A stretch of 64,000 bases of DNA from Mesorhizobium sp. NZP2077. Lineage in GTDB: Bacteria; Pseudomonadota; Alphaproteobacteria; Rhizobiales; Rhizobiaceae. Below, piece by piece: positions 1-9,104 of the stretch. The stretch is taken from NCBI RefSeq assembly GCF_013170805.1, contig NZ_CP051293.1, forward strand, positions 6,702,001 to 6,766,000, in the 5' to 3' direction. Under the pieces are notes generated by a model. The model did not search any database. It was given only the letters and a program-made list of their open reading frames with translations, and was not told the DNA's origin. The translations under genes were made by a program, and so were the position numbers. The first letter of the stretch is position 1; each line of letters starts with the position of its first letter.

Positions 1-157
1 TGTCGAGGATCGCCTTGATCATTCCGAGATTATGCTCGCTGAGGTCGGTCAGCGCGAATTCGACATCCCTAAATTCGGGCACACACAGGATGTCAGTGAA
101 CAGTTTCTTGGTGAATCCGACGCTGCCCGCACCGATGATAGCGATTTTGAAACTCAT
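1..157 (-). CDS. GH4 family alpha-galactosidase/alpha-glucosidase, N-terminal 52 residues
   Basis: Only the first 52 codons lie in the window; the gene runs off the left edge. The start ATG is at 157 and the protein opens MSFKIAIIGAGSVGFTKKL, the NAD-binding Rossmann fold (GAGSVGFT) of glycoside hydrolase family 4, followed by a family-like segment ending in DLSEHNLGMI. GH4 enzymes hydrolyse alpha-galactosides or alpha-glucosides by an NAD- and metal-dependent redox mechanism in the cytoplasm. It is divergent from the AraC regulator that follows and sits near a sugar ABC transporter, which fits oligosaccharide use. The exact substrate cannot be read from this fragment. Confidence 0.8.
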   Translation of the reverse strand, partial: MSFKIAIIGAGSVGFTKKLFTDILCVPEFRDVEFALTDLSEHNLGMIKAILD

Positions 158-370
158 CAGCCGCACCTCATCTCATTTTAATGACAGGCCAGGAATGACA
201 AGGGCGTGTTGCAGCCACATGCCGCGACATGTGTGCGCGACAAGCCGGATTCCGGCCTGCCAACCTCCCTGTCCGCTCCTCGCCTGCGGATCTCTCTCGC
301 TTTTCGAGGGGGATTATGCCCTTATTCACGAGCGCGACCAGAGAAGGATTATGCTTTCAAGGGTAATTTT

Positions 371-1279
371 GTGCTGCGGGATTTGATCGCCAACGGACAG
401 TCGATGCGCACGATCTCGCTGCCGCGCGGGCGCCAGCGCCTGCATGCCATGCCGACAAGCACCGGCTATGAGGTGCGCGAGGACGAGACCTACGACTGGG
501 ACGGGCGCAAACGCGGCCAGACGCCGTTCACCGTGCTTCAGCATACGATCAGCGGAACCGGCCGGCTGCGCTACGAGAACCGCAACTACCGCCTGCAAGA
601 GAACGACACGCTGCTAGTGCTGGTGCCGCACAACCACCGCTACTGGCTGGCCAGCGACGAGCGCTGGGAATATTTCTGGATCTCGATGAACGGCGAGGAG
701 GCGCTGCGCATCCACAAGTCGATCCTCAGCAGCTCCGGTCCGGTGTTTCGGCTGAAGCCGGCGACGATCGATCACCTTGCCGATTGCAGCCTGCGTCTCG
801 TCAAGGGGGCGGCGTCGCCGGGGGCGGCGTCCGCGATCGCCTACGAGGCGGCGATGGCGCTCTATGACGATGTTTTCGGCTCGCACGCCTTTGCCGAAAA
901 ACAGAGCGCAATGCAGCCGGTCATCGATCACATCAACGCCAATCTCGACAAGCCGCTGCCGGTGGCGGACCTCGTCCAGATCAGCGGGCTCAGCCGCGCC
1001 CACTTCTCGCGCTGCTTCGCCGAGAGCGAAGGCCTGCCGCCCGCCGAATTCGTGCTGCAGCAGCGCCTGCAGCGGGCGGCGAAGCTTTTGACCAAGGCGG
1101 ACTTCCTGCCGGTGAAGGAAGTCGCCATCCTGTGCGGATTCGAGGACGCCAACTATTTTTCGAAGGTGTTCCGCCGCCTCTACGGCACCACGCCCAGCCA
1201 ATTCCGCACCACCGGCATGTATGCCAATCTGCGGACCCCGGCCAGGCGCGGCGTCAGGATGCCTGATAACGAGACCTGA
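371..1279 (+). CDS. AraC family transcriptional regulator, probably of the adjacent glycosidase gene
   Basis: About 302 residues. The N-terminal half is a cupin-like sugar-sensing domain and the C-terminal 100 residues hold the double helix-turn-helix of AraC/XylS proteins (ADLVQISGLSRAHFSRCF, then VAILCGFEDANYFSKVFRR). I chose the GTG at 371 because AAGGG lies 7 bases upstream; the frame is open to 206, and an ATG at 404 is a possible later start. It is divergent from the GH4 glycosidase gene and convergent with the dehydrogenase fusion gene, so it probably controls alpha-galactoside use. The inducer is unknown. Confidence 0.85.
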   Translation: MLRDLIANGQSMRTISLPRGRQRLHAMPTSTGYEVREDETYDWDGRKRGQTPFTVLQHTISGTGRLRYENRNYRLQENDTLLVLVPHNHRYWLASDERWEYFWISMNGEEALRIHKSILSSSGPVFRLKPATIDHLADCSLRLVKGAASPGAASAIAYEAAMALYDDVFGSHAFAEKQSAMQPVIDHINANLDKPLPVADLVQISGLSRAHFSRCFAESEGLPPAEFVLQQRLQRAAKLLTKADFLPVKEVAILCGFEDANYFSKVFRRLYGTTPSQFRTTGMYANLRTPARRGVRMPDNET

Positions 1280-1302
1280 AGCCGCTTGGGGGCCACGCTT
1301 TG

Positions 1303-3336
1303 TCAGGCCGCGTGCAGGCTGCTGCCGTCCAGCCATTCGAGATCGGCCGGGGAAAGCTTGATATCGAGGGCACGCAGGCTGTCGTCGAGCTCACCCAGCG
1401 TGCGCGGCCCGATCAGTGGGACCGACGGGAAGGGCTGGCTGAGCACATAGGCCAGCGCGATGTGGATCGGGCTCTTGCGCAGTCTGGCGGCGAGTTCGAT
1501 CGCGCGGTCGCGGCGGCCGAAATTGCGCTCCGAGTACCAGACCCGCACCAGTTCCTCGCTGTCGCGCCTGTCGCGCCCGGCGCGCTCGGTGAAGAAGCCG
1601 CGTCCCTGGCTCGACCAGGCGAAATTCGGCATCTGCCTGGATGTCAGCCAAGCCTTCCATTCATCGGTGGACGAGGTGACACAGCCCGCCCAGATCGGCT
1701 CCAGCATTTCGGCCAGCGAAAAATTGTTGGAGAGCGCGCCGGGCTTCTGCTTGCCGGTGCGCTCGGCATAGGCAATCGCCTCATCCATGCGGTGCATCGT
1801 CCAGTTCGAGCCACCGAACGGGCCACGGATGCGGCCCGCTTCGGCCTCTTGATCCATGGCATCAACGAATTCGCCGACCGGCACGTCCGGATTGTCACGA
1901 TGCATGAAATAGATATCGACATGGTCGGTCTGCAGGCGGTCGAGAGACTGGGCAAGCTGCTTGCCGATCACGTCGGGATAGCAGAGCGGCGAATGCGCGC
2001 CCTTGGCGATGATCACCGACTGCTCGCGCACGCCACGGTTCTTCAGCCATTCGCCAAGCAGTTTTTCGGTGTAGCCGGCGCCATAGACAAAACCGGTATC
2101 GAAGAGATTGCCGCCGGCCTCGAAGAAGGCATCGAGCAGAATCGAACCCGAGGAGAAGGTACGGAAATCCTCGAAGCCGAGCGCCACCACCGATGCCGGT
2201 TTCGTCAGGCCGGGAATGGCGCGCTTGCCTATCGCCGTTCCGCCGGAGCGCAAAGGCCGGCCGGAAATGGTGCTGGTGCGCAGCGCGGCCTTTTCGATCT
2301 CATACTCCAACTCAACGGCAGCGCGCCATTTATCGAGCACGCGCAAGGTGCCGAGGCTGTCGGCCCAATCCATGCCCGGCCAGGCGAATTCCTGCCGCCC
2401 GGCAAGGATCGCCTCGCCGGCGCCGTCGACCTCGAAGGAATAGACATGGCGCTTTTCGTCGACGCTGATCGTCTCGCGCGCGCCATCGGCGCCGATCACG
2501 TCGATGCGGCCGAGGCCGACATCGCGATTTCCCCCCGCAAACCAGAAGTCCGGCACCTCGATGCGGCCCTTGGTGCCGAAGATGCGCAGCACATTGTCCT
2601 GGTTAAGCGAGATGCTGCAGGACACTTCGGCGACGATGCCGCCGGGAAAATGCAGCAACGCTGAGGCCCACTCGTCGACGCCGGACTGGCCAAGATGGGC
2701 GGTGCCCACCACCTTGTCGGGCTCGGCAAAGGGAAGTCCTGTCGCCGCACCGGCAATCAGCCGTGCCATCGAGACGGTATAGCCGCCGACATCGAGGATG
2801 CCGCCGCCGGCAGAATCATTGGCGTAGAGCCTGTGCTGCGGCATGAAGCCCGGCATGGCGAAGCCGAAGCTAGACTTGACCATCCTGATCTCGCCGATGA
2901 TGCCGGACTTGAGCAGTTCCACCAGCTTCAGCGTCTGCGGGTGCAGCCGGTACATGAAGGCTTCGCCGAGAAAGGTGCCGGCCTTGCGCGCGGCATGGAT
3001 CATGGCGTCGGCCTCGAAGGCGGTCAGTGCCAGCGGCTTTTCGCACAGCACATGCTTGCCCGCTTCCGCCGCCCTGATCGCCCATTGCGCATGGCCGGGA
3101 TGCGGTATCGCGATATAGACGGCATCGATGTCGGGATCGGCAAGCAGCGCTTCATACCCGTGAACAATGCGGGCGCCGGGAAATTTTTCGGCGAGGCCCG
3201 GCTTGGCGGTGTTACGCGCGCCGATGGCGACCAGTTTTCCGGTGCGCGAAGCGGCCACGCCACCGGCGAAGGCCTGGGCAATGCTGCCCGGGCCGAGAAT
3301 GCCCCAGCGAATGGGCGTGGTTGCGGTCATTGTCAT
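1303..3336 (-). CDS. Fused Gfo/Idh/MocA dehydrogenase and aldo/keto reductase
   Basis: One continuous 677-residue frame holds two enzymes. Residues 1 to about 345 are a Gfo/Idh/MocA NAD(P)-dependent sugar dehydrogenase: WGILGPGSIAQAFAGG for the dinucleotide fold and CEKPLALT for the conserved EKP lysine. From about residue 355 to the end is an aldo/keto reductase with the expected Asp (NLFDTG), Tyr (YGAG), Lys (IIAKGAH) and His (YFMHRDN) tetrad in order. Either half alone would be a normal-length enzyme. It is the last gene of the sugar ABC operon, about 30 bases after the ATPase gene, so it likely oxidises or reduces the imported sugar or its derivative. The substrate is not known. Confidence 0.88.
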   Translation of the reverse strand: MTMTATTPIRWGILGPGSIAQAFAGGVAASRTGKLVAIGARNTAKPGLAEKFPGARIVHGYEALLADPDIDAVYIAIPHPGHAQWAIRAAEAGKHVLCEKPLALTAFEADAMIHAARKAGTFLGEAFMYRLHPQTLKLVELLKSGIIGEIRMVKSSFGFAMPGFMPQHRLYANDSAGGGILDVGGYTVSMARLIAGAATGLPFAEPDKVVGTAHLGQSGVDEWASALLHFPGGIVAEVSCSISLNQDNVLRIFGTKGRIEVPDFWFAGGNRDVGLGRIDVIGADGARETISVDEKRHVYSFEVDGAGEAILAGRQEFAWPGMDWADSLGTLRVLDKWRAAVELEYEIEKAALRTSTISGRPLRSGGTAIGKRAIPGLTKPASVVALGFEDFRTFSSGSILLDAFFEAGGNLFDTGFVYGAGYTEKLLGEWLKNRGVREQSVIIAKGAHSPLCYPDVIGKQLAQSLDRLQTDHVDIYFMHRDNPDVPVGEFVDAMDQEAEAGRIRGPFGGSNWTMHRMDEAIAYAERTGKQKPGALSNNFSLAEMLEPIWAGCVTSSTDEWKAWLTSRQMPNFAWSSQGRGFFTERAGRDRRDSEELVRVWYSERNFGRRDRAIELAARLRKSPIHIALAYVLSQPFPSVPLIGPRTLGELDDSLRALDIKLSPADLEWLDGSSLHAA

Positions 3337-3366
3337 CTCCTTGAAGTCTGGATGGGAACGGCCCGG

Positions 3367-4446
3367 TCAGCGCAGCCGCAGCCCTTTTTCGTCGAACAGG
3401 TAGGATTTGCGGATGGAAACGGTGACCTCGGAGGTGGTGGGAACCTTCGCAGCGTCGCGCTGGATCACCACATCTTCGCCATGGGTCGTTCGGGCGTAGA
3501 GAAAGCTCGTGCCGCCGAGATGCTCGACCACGTCGATGCCGACGACAAGATCGGTGTCGCCTTCTCCGGCATCGCCGAAATGCTCGGGCCGCACGCCGAC
3601 AATGACTTTGCTGCCCAGCTCGGGCCCGGTAGTGGTCAGTGGCTGGATGATGAGGGTCTTCTCCTGGCCCGCCAGTTCGACCACGACCCCACGCGCATCG
3701 TGCCCGATGACTTGTGCCTTGATGAAGTTCATCTTCGGCGAGCCGACAAAACCGGCCACGAACTGGTTGTCCGGATCGTCGTAGAGATCGAGCGGCCGGC
3801 CGATCTGCTCGATATGGCCGGCGCGCAGCACGACGATCCGGTCGGCAAGCGTCATCGCTTCGGTCTGGTCGTGCGTGACGTAGATCATCGTGGCGCCGAG
3901 CTCCTTATGCAGGCGCGAGATCTCGACCCGCATCTGGACGCGCAGTTCGGCGTCGAGATTGGAGAGTGGCTCGTCGAACAGAAACACTTGCGGCTCACGC
4001 ACGATGGCACGGCCGATGGCGACGCGCTGGCGCTGGCCGCCGGAGAGTTTCTTCGGACGCCGGTCCATCAATTCGCTGATGCGCAGGATCTCGGCCGCGC
4101 GCTGCACCCGCCGGTCGGTGTCGGCCTTCGGATTGCCGGTCATGCGCAACCCGAAGGAGAGGTTCTGCTCGACGCTCATATGCGGATAGAGCGCATAGGA
4201 CTGGAAGACCATGGCGATGCCGCGGTCGGCCGGCTCGACATCGTTGACCAGCTTACCGCCGATGGCGATCTCGCCGCCGCTGATATCCTCGAGCCCGGCG
4301 ATCATCCGGAGCAGCGTGGACTTGCCGCAGCCCGACGGGCCGACGAAGACGACGAACTCGCCATCCTTGATGTTGATGTTGGCGCCATGGACGACTTCGA
4401 AAGCGCCGAAGCGCTTGACGACATTGTTGAGTGTGACGGTCGCCAT
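3367..4446 (-). CDS. Sugar ABC transporter ATP-binding protein (MalK/UgpC type)
   Basis: A 359-residue cytoplasmic ATPase that powers sugar import. Walker A is GPSGCGKST near residues 36-44, the ABC signature is [14 protein letters not shown] and Walker B is [12 protein letters not shown]. The C-terminal third is the TOBE/OB regulatory region usual for carbohydrate importers ([15 protein letters not shown]). The frame stays open upstream through the permease gene, but the ATG at 4446, opening [14 protein letters not shown], is the natural family start. It follows the MalG-like permease gene by 8 bases in one operon with the binding protein. Confidence 0.93.
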   Translation of the reverse strand: MATVTLNNVVKRFGAFEVVHGANINIKDGEFVVFVGPSGCGKSTLLRMIAGLEDISGGEIAIGGKLVNDVEPADRGIAMVFQSYALYPHMSVEQNLSFGLRMTGNPKADTDRRVQRAAEILRISELMDRRPKKLSGGQRQRVAIGRAIVREPQVFLFDEPLSNLDAELRVQMRVEISRLHKELGATMIYVTHDQTEAMTLADRIVVLRAGHIEQIGRPLDLYDDPDNQFVAGFVGSPKMNFIKAQVIGHDARGVVVELAGQEKTLIIQPLTTTGPELGSKVIVGVRPEHFGDAGEGDTDLVVGIDVVEHLGGTSFLYARTTHGEDVVIQRDAAKVPTTSEVTVSIRKSYLFDEKGLRLR

Positions 4447-4454
4447 GCTGCCTC

Positions 4455-5291
4455 TTACTTGACTGCGCCGGCGGCGATGCCGGCGATGAAATGGCGCTGC
4501 AGGAGCACGAAGACGATGAGCATCGGCACGGTCAGCATCACGGCGCCCGCCATGATGCCGCCCCACGACACTTTGGTGAGTCCGATCAGCGTGCCGAGCG
4601 CCACAGGTGCGGTCATCGAACCCGGCTGGCTGTTGATCAAAAGCGGCCAGAGATAATTGTTCCAGGAAGCGAGGAACAGGATGATGGCAAGTGCGGCCAG
4701 CATCGGCCGCGCCAAAGGCAGCGCGACGAAGAGGAAGATGCGCCACTCCTTCACGCCCTCGACGCGCGCGGCGTCGAACAGATCGTCGGGCATCATCGAA
4801 AAACTTTGCCGCATGAACAGCACGCCGAGCGAATTGAACAGCGGCGGCACGATCAGCGCCACCCAGGTGTTGGCGAGCTGGAAATCCCGCGCCACCATGA
4901 TGAATTGCGGGATCAGCACCACGGCATAGGGCAGCGTGATGGTGCCGAAGATGATGCCGACGACCACGCCTTTGCCGAAGAACTGGTAACGCGCCAGTGC
5001 CCAGCCCGCCATCGAGGTCAACAGCACCGACAGGACGGTGTAGGTCACCGCCACGGAAACGGAGATGCCGATGGCGCCGACAAAGTTGGTGTCGCGCTGC
5101 AGATTGTTGAAATTGTCGACGAAATTGCCGTGCGGCAACAGCTCGATGCCGGGGCTGAAAATGCCGTTGTCGGGCATGGTCGAGAACACCACCATCATCC
5201 ACAGCGGGAACAGCCAGATCAGCGCCAGCGGGGTGAGGAAAAGATGCAGCGCAATGCTGCGCCTCAAGCGGGCGGAGGAGAGCGAGCTCAT
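4455..5291 (-). CDS. Carbohydrate ABC transporter permease, MalG type
   Basis: A 278-residue inner-membrane permease with about six hydrophobic segments. It carries the EAA loop for ATPase docking in the second half ([24 protein letters not shown]). The ATG at 5291 overlaps the stop of the preceding permease gene as ATGA, which fixes the start and shows translational coupling. With the MalF-like partner it forms the transmembrane channel of the sugar importer. Confidence 0.92.
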   Translation of the reverse strand: MSSLSSARLRRSIALHLFLTPLALIWLFPLWMMVVFSTMPDNGIFSPGIELLPHGNFVDNFNNLQRDTNFVGAIGISVSVAVTYTVLSVLLTSMAGWALARYQFFGKGVVVGIIFGTITLPYAVVLIPQFIMVARDFQLANTWVALIVPPLFNSLGVLFMRQSFSMMPDDLFDAARVEGVKEWRIFLFVALPLARPMLAALAIILFLASWNNYLWPLLINSQPGSMTAPVALGTLIGLTKVSWGGIMAGAVMLTVPMLIVFVLLQRHFIAGIAAGAVK

Positions 5292-6148
5292 TGCTTTTCC
5301 CTCGTCAGCCACAGCTGGATTAGCGTGATGGCGATCGCCAGGCCCGCCATGGTGTAGGCAACGGCCGAGGCGTAGCCGAAATTGAGCGACCGGAATCCCT
5401 GGCGGTAGAGCAGCAGGCCGAGCGTCTCGGTGCCGCCGCCTGGTCCGCCGCGTTCGGTGATCAGGAACGGCTCGGTGAACAACTGCATGGTGCCGATGAT
5501 CGACAGCACCAGGCAGAACACGATGACCGGCTTCAACAGCGGCAAGGTGATGTAGAAGAACTGCTTCAGCTTGCTGACGCGGTCGAGCGTCGCCGCCTCG
5601 TAGACATCCTCGGGGATGGATTGCATGCCGGCCAGCAGGATGATTGCGTTGTAGCCGGCCCAGCGCCAGGTGACCGCGATCATGATCAGCGCCATGGCCG
5701 GGGTGACATTGGAGAACCAGTCGACCTTGGGCAGCCCGACGCTGTTCAACAGCTTGTTGATGATGCCGAAATCGAGGCTGAACATCAGCCGGAACACCGC
5801 CGAATAGGCGACCTCGCCAACGACGACGGGAGCAAAGAAGGCGAAGCGGTAAAGGCCCCTCGCCTTCAGCAGCGGCGAATTCAAAAGCACCGCCATCACC
5901 ATGGCCAACGCGATCATCACCGGCACCTGGATGACGAGGATGAGCAGCGTGTTCTTCAGCGCGTTGAAGAAGGCCGGATCGCCGATTAGCCGGCCCCAGT
6001 TGAAGGTGGGGGCGAAGCGCCAGGGCACGGTGCGTGTCGCCTGGAAGGAGATCATGAACGAGGAGATGATCGGCCACACCCAGAAGACGGAAAAGATCAG
6101 CAGATAGGGCGCGAGGAAACGATAGGCCGTGGCGTTGCGGTTGCGCAT
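5288..6148 (-). CDS. Carbohydrate ABC transporter permease, MalF type
   Basis: A 286-residue inner-membrane permease opening [19 protein letters not shown], with six hydrophobic segments and an EAA-type loop ([25 protein letters not shown]). The frame can be extended to a TTG at 6184, but the ATG at 6148 is directly preceded by a run of GGAGG repeats on the coding strand that acts as an unusually strong Shine-Dalgarno region, so I take 6148. It sits between the binding-protein gene and the second permease gene in the same operon. Confidence 0.9.
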   Translation of the reverse strand: MRNRNATAYRFLAPYLLIFSVFWVWPIISSFMISFQATRTVPWRFAPTFNWGRLIGDPAFFNALKNTLLILVIQVPVMIALAMVMAVLLNSPLLKARGLYRFAFFAPVVVGEVAYSAVFRLMFSLDFGIINKLLNSVGLPKVDWFSNVTPAMALIMIAVTWRWAGYNAIILLAGMQSIPEDVYEAATLDRVSKLKQFFYITLPLLKPVIVFCLVLSIIGTMQLFTEPFLITERGGPGGGTETLGLLLYRQGFRSLNFGYASAVAYTMAGLAIAITLIQLWLTREKQ

Positions 6149-6241
6149 CCTCCTCCTCCTCCTCCTCTCAGGTGTTTCAGACAAGCTCGCAGGCGGAGGG
6201 TCCGGGCGGCACCAGCCGTCCCGGACCCCGTCCTTGGGAGG

Positions 6242-7513
6242 TTATGATTTGACCGGCAGTCCGGTCGCCGCGGCAATCTGATTTGCGGCGTCGTCGAGTG
6301 CGGCCTTGGCGTCGGGATAGCCGCCGCCAAGATATTTGGTCTGCACCGCGCGAACGATGATTTCGGCATCGCTCTGGAACTGCGTGCCGCGGCTGGGGAC
6401 GACCCTGGGCAAGGTGCCCAGAATATCCTTCCACACCGCCTGGCCACCCCAATAGGGCAGGCCTTGGCTCACGTAGGGATCGTCAAGCGCCGAGACCAGC
6501 GAGGGGACGAGACCGAACTCCTTGAGCATGGTGATCTGGCCTTCATTGGTTCCGAGCGTGTATTTCAGGTACTCGTAGGCCGCTTCCTTGTTTTTCGAGG
6601 CCGAAGTGATGGCCAGCGACGAGCCGCCGAGATTGGCCGCGCGGGGGCCGTCGGCAGTCAGGCTCGGCATCAGATAGACGCCCCATTTGCCGTTTTCACC
6701 GGCCGATTCTGTGCGGATGGTGCCTTCATACCAGCCGCCATAGATTTGGGTGGCAACGGTGCCGGCCGTGTTATTGGTGATCTTGGTGCCCCAGTCGGCA
6801 GACGAGACGATACCGGCGTCCTTCATCTCCTTGACCTTGGTCATGGCGTCGACGCATTTGGGCTGGTTGACCGTGATCGACTGGCCGTCCTCGGCGAAAT
6901 AGGCGCAGCCCTGCTCGTTGGAAATCATGCGGAAGAATTCGCTGTCGCCGTTGAAATCGGCATTGGTCATCGAGACGCCTGGATTGGCGGCCTGGATCTT
7001 CTTGCCGGCGGCGATGAAATCGTCCCAGGTTTTGATCGATGCCGGATCGACGCCGGCCTTCTCATAGAAGTCGCGGCGATAGAAGGCGGCGACCGGGCCT
7101 GAATCCCACGGCATGGCATAGGCCTTGTCGCCGACCTCGAGTTCGGTGCGTTTGAAGTCGGGGAATTTCTTCTGGTCCTCGGCGCTGTAGCCTAGCGTGT
7201 GCAGGTCGACGAAGCAGTCGGGGAACTGGCTCCAGTAATTCTCGGCCTCGCCATTCTCGATGGTGACGATGTCGGGCAGGCCGACGCCGCCGGCGGCACA
7301 GCCGGCGATCGACTTGTCGTAGGTCGGCTGGTTGCCGAGGTCCTGGACGGTTACTTTGATGTCGGGATGCAGCTTGTTGAAGCCGGCCACCGTCGACTTC
7401 AGCGACGAAGCGGCGACATTCCAGCTCCAGATGGTGATTTCGCCGGACTGCGCAAAGGCCGGGGCTGAGCCCAGGGCAAGCGCGAGCGCGGCGCATGTCA
7501 GTGTGATGCGCAT
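6242..7513 (-). CDS. Extracellular sugar-binding protein of ABC transporter
   Basis: A 423-residue periplasmic solute-binding protein of the family 1 type. The first 21 residues are a clear Sec signal peptide ending APAFA-QSG. The mature part starts EITIWSWNV and contains the usual family landmarks such as GGWYEGTIRTES and KNKEAAYEYLKY. It is the first gene of the uptake operon and is transcribed divergently from an AraC regulator, which probably controls it. Likely ligands are oligosaccharides or sugar alcohols; the sequence alone does not decide. Confidence 0.92.
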   Translation of the reverse strand: MRITLTCAALALALGSAPAFAQSGEITIWSWNVAASSLKSTVAGFNKLHPDIKVTVQDLGNQPTYDKSIAGCAAGGVGLPDIVTIENGEAENYWSQFPDCFVDLHTLGYSAEDQKKFPDFKRTELEVGDKAYAMPWDSGPVAAFYRRDFYEKAGVDPASIKTWDDFIAAGKKIQAANPGVSMTNADFNGDSEFFRMISNEQGCAYFAEDGQSITVNQPKCVDAMTKVKEMKDAGIVSSADWGTKITNNTAGTVATQIYGGWYEGTIRTESAGENGKWGVYLMPSLTADGPRAANLGGSSLAITSASKNKEAAYEYLKYTLGTNEGQITMLKEFGLVPSLVSALDDPYVSQGLPYWGGQAVWKDILGTLPRVVPSRGTQFQSDAEIIVRAVQTKYLGGGYPDAKAALDDAANQIAAATGLPVKS

Positions 7514-7617
7514 TGAAATCCTCCCATTTCATTTGCTCTCTCTGCGAGCGTGGCTAGACTATGCGGCACGGAAGGCTTGTCGCCGACAAAGGGAATACGG
7601 AATTGGCGGAAAGTAAG

Positions 7618-8490
7618 ATGCCGGAACGGCCGTTTTACCAACCAGGCGCCAGCAGCGTGGAAGGCCTGCCGCTGCTTCTGCAGATGTTTCACACCGCTCC
7701 GCTGGTGATGCTGAAACCGCACTGGCATGCCCAGGTCGAGGTGAATTTCATCGTGCGCGGCAGCGTGCACTATCGCATGAACGAGCACGAGATTTCGCTT
7801 TCGGCCGGCGAGATGTGCTTCTTCTGGGGCGGCCTGCCGCACCAGATGGACGATCTCAGCGACGACGCCATCTATGCCGGCGCGCATCTGCCGCTGGTGC
7901 ATTTCTTTCGGCTGCATCTGCCGGCTGACATCCGCCACCGGCTGATGACCGGCGCGACGCTGGTGACGAGTTCCACCGATCAATCCGACAACGACAATTT
8001 CGCCCGCTGGAACCGCTACGCCCGCTCGGGCGATCCGGCCAAGGCCGAGCACGCCGTCAACGAACTTCTGCTGCGGCTGGAGCGGGTGCGGTTCGAGCCC
8101 TACCGGCTGGTGCCCGAAACGGCGGCCGGGCAGGAAGCCGGCAGCCCCTTCGACCCGCAATCGTCACGCAATGTCGGGCGCATGTGCGATTTCATCGCCG
8201 AGAATTTCCTTTACGACATCGATTGCGTGAACATCGCGGCGGCCGCCGACATCCATCCCAAATACGCTATGAGCCTGTTCAAGAAGTCGACCGGCATGAC
8301 GCTCAACGAATATGTCAACCTGCTGCGGCTGAGCTACGCGCAGGCGCTGCTGATGCACCAGGACGCCAATGTGCTGCGCGTCGCCATGGACTCCGGCTTC
8401 GGCTCGCTCAGCGCCTTCAACAAGTCCTTTCGCAAGCTGGCCGGCATGACGCCGTCTGATTTCCGCAAGGGTCTGCCAAGCGCCAGGTAG
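7618..8490 (+). CDS. AraC family transcriptional regulator of the sugar ABC operon
   Basis: About 290 residues. The N-terminal cupin domain contains HWHAQVEVNFIVRG and the conserved FFWGGLPHQM; the C-terminal double helix-turn-helix contains IAAAADIHPKYAMSLFKKS and FGSLSAFNKSFRKLAGMTPSDF. I prefer the ATG at 7618 (purine-rich GGCGGAAAG upstream); an in-frame ATG at 7561 with a poorer ribosome site would add 19 residues. It is divergent from the sugar-binding-protein gene, the standard place for the activator of such an operon. Confidence 0.87.
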   Translation: MPERPFYQPGASSVEGLPLLLQMFHTAPLVMLKPHWHAQVEVNFIVRGSVHYRMNEHEISLSAGEMCFFWGGLPHQMDDLSDDAIYAGAHLPLVHFFRLHLPADIRHRLMTGATLVTSSTDQSDNDNFARWNRYARSGDPAKAEHAVNELLLRLERVRFEPYRLVPETAAGQEAGSPFDPQSSRNVGRMCDFIAENFLYDIDCVNIAAAADIHPKYAMSLFKKSTGMTLNEYVNLLRLSYAQALLMHQDANVLRVAMDSGFGSLSAFNKSFRKLAGMTPSDFRKGLPSAR

Positions 8491-8815
8491 AAGCGATGGC
8501 CGGCTGCCGCTTGCCTGTTGACGCGAGCGCATTGCGGCATCTCGATCGTCGGCTAAGGACGGATCCGGCAGTTGCAGCTTGCCATGGCGCCGTCGGGACG
8601 GAGGCCAAAGGGCAGAAAGGGGCCAGCCCGCGTGGCGTTCCCGTTATGAAAGCACCTGATAAAGCCGCCCTTTCCACAGCCTCTCTTTTCCTGCCGGAAA
8701 TCGCCACCTAGGCGCTGGACAGGCCGAATTCCCGTGCTATAACCCACGCGCTTTCAAGGGGTGCCCCACGGCGCCTTGATGAAATCCGGTTCACGAGATT
8801 TCGTTTGCCGGAACA
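8491..8815. other. Non-coding gap between the AraC gene and tRNA-Phe
   Basis: About 325 bases with no convincing gene. The only structure I see is a promoter-like pair ahead of the tRNA, listed separately. This is the last stretch of the chromosomal side before the presumed island junction. Confidence 0.5.
8716..8743 (+). promoter_or_regulatory. Likely sigma-70 promoter of tRNA-Phe
   Basis: TGGACA at 8716-8721 and TATAAC at 8738-8743 are separated by 16 bases and lie about 75 bases before the mature tRNA start. This fits the alphaproteobacterial housekeeping consensus. It was recognised by eye only. Confidence 0.5.
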
Positions 8816-8816
8816 G

Positions 8817-8892
<76 letters not shown>

Positions 8893-9104
8893 TCCCCTCT
8901 TCTCCCGACAGTCTCTTTCGCCGAAGCCTCTACGCTTCCATCTCGTCAACTAGCTGAAATCCTTACTGATTTCGGCGCGCAGAGCGCCGATGGTCGGGTT
9001 TCGTGGAATTTCGGCGCAGTTGGTCCAACGAGGCGGGGGGCTGGTATTTTCGCTGGTATTGGAGATCCTGATGGTATCGATGCAGCCAAATGGAGGTCCC
9101 GAAA

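Noticed and set aside
2695..4656. Long plus-strand open frame (653 codons) opposite the ABC ATPase gene
   Set aside because: It is an antisense shadow created by high GC content; the minus strand has complete family motifs.
3367..6184. Minus-strand frames of the ABC genes that run far past the natural starts
   Set aside because: The extensions overlap upstream genes in other frames, while internal starts have good ribosome sites and family-like N termini.
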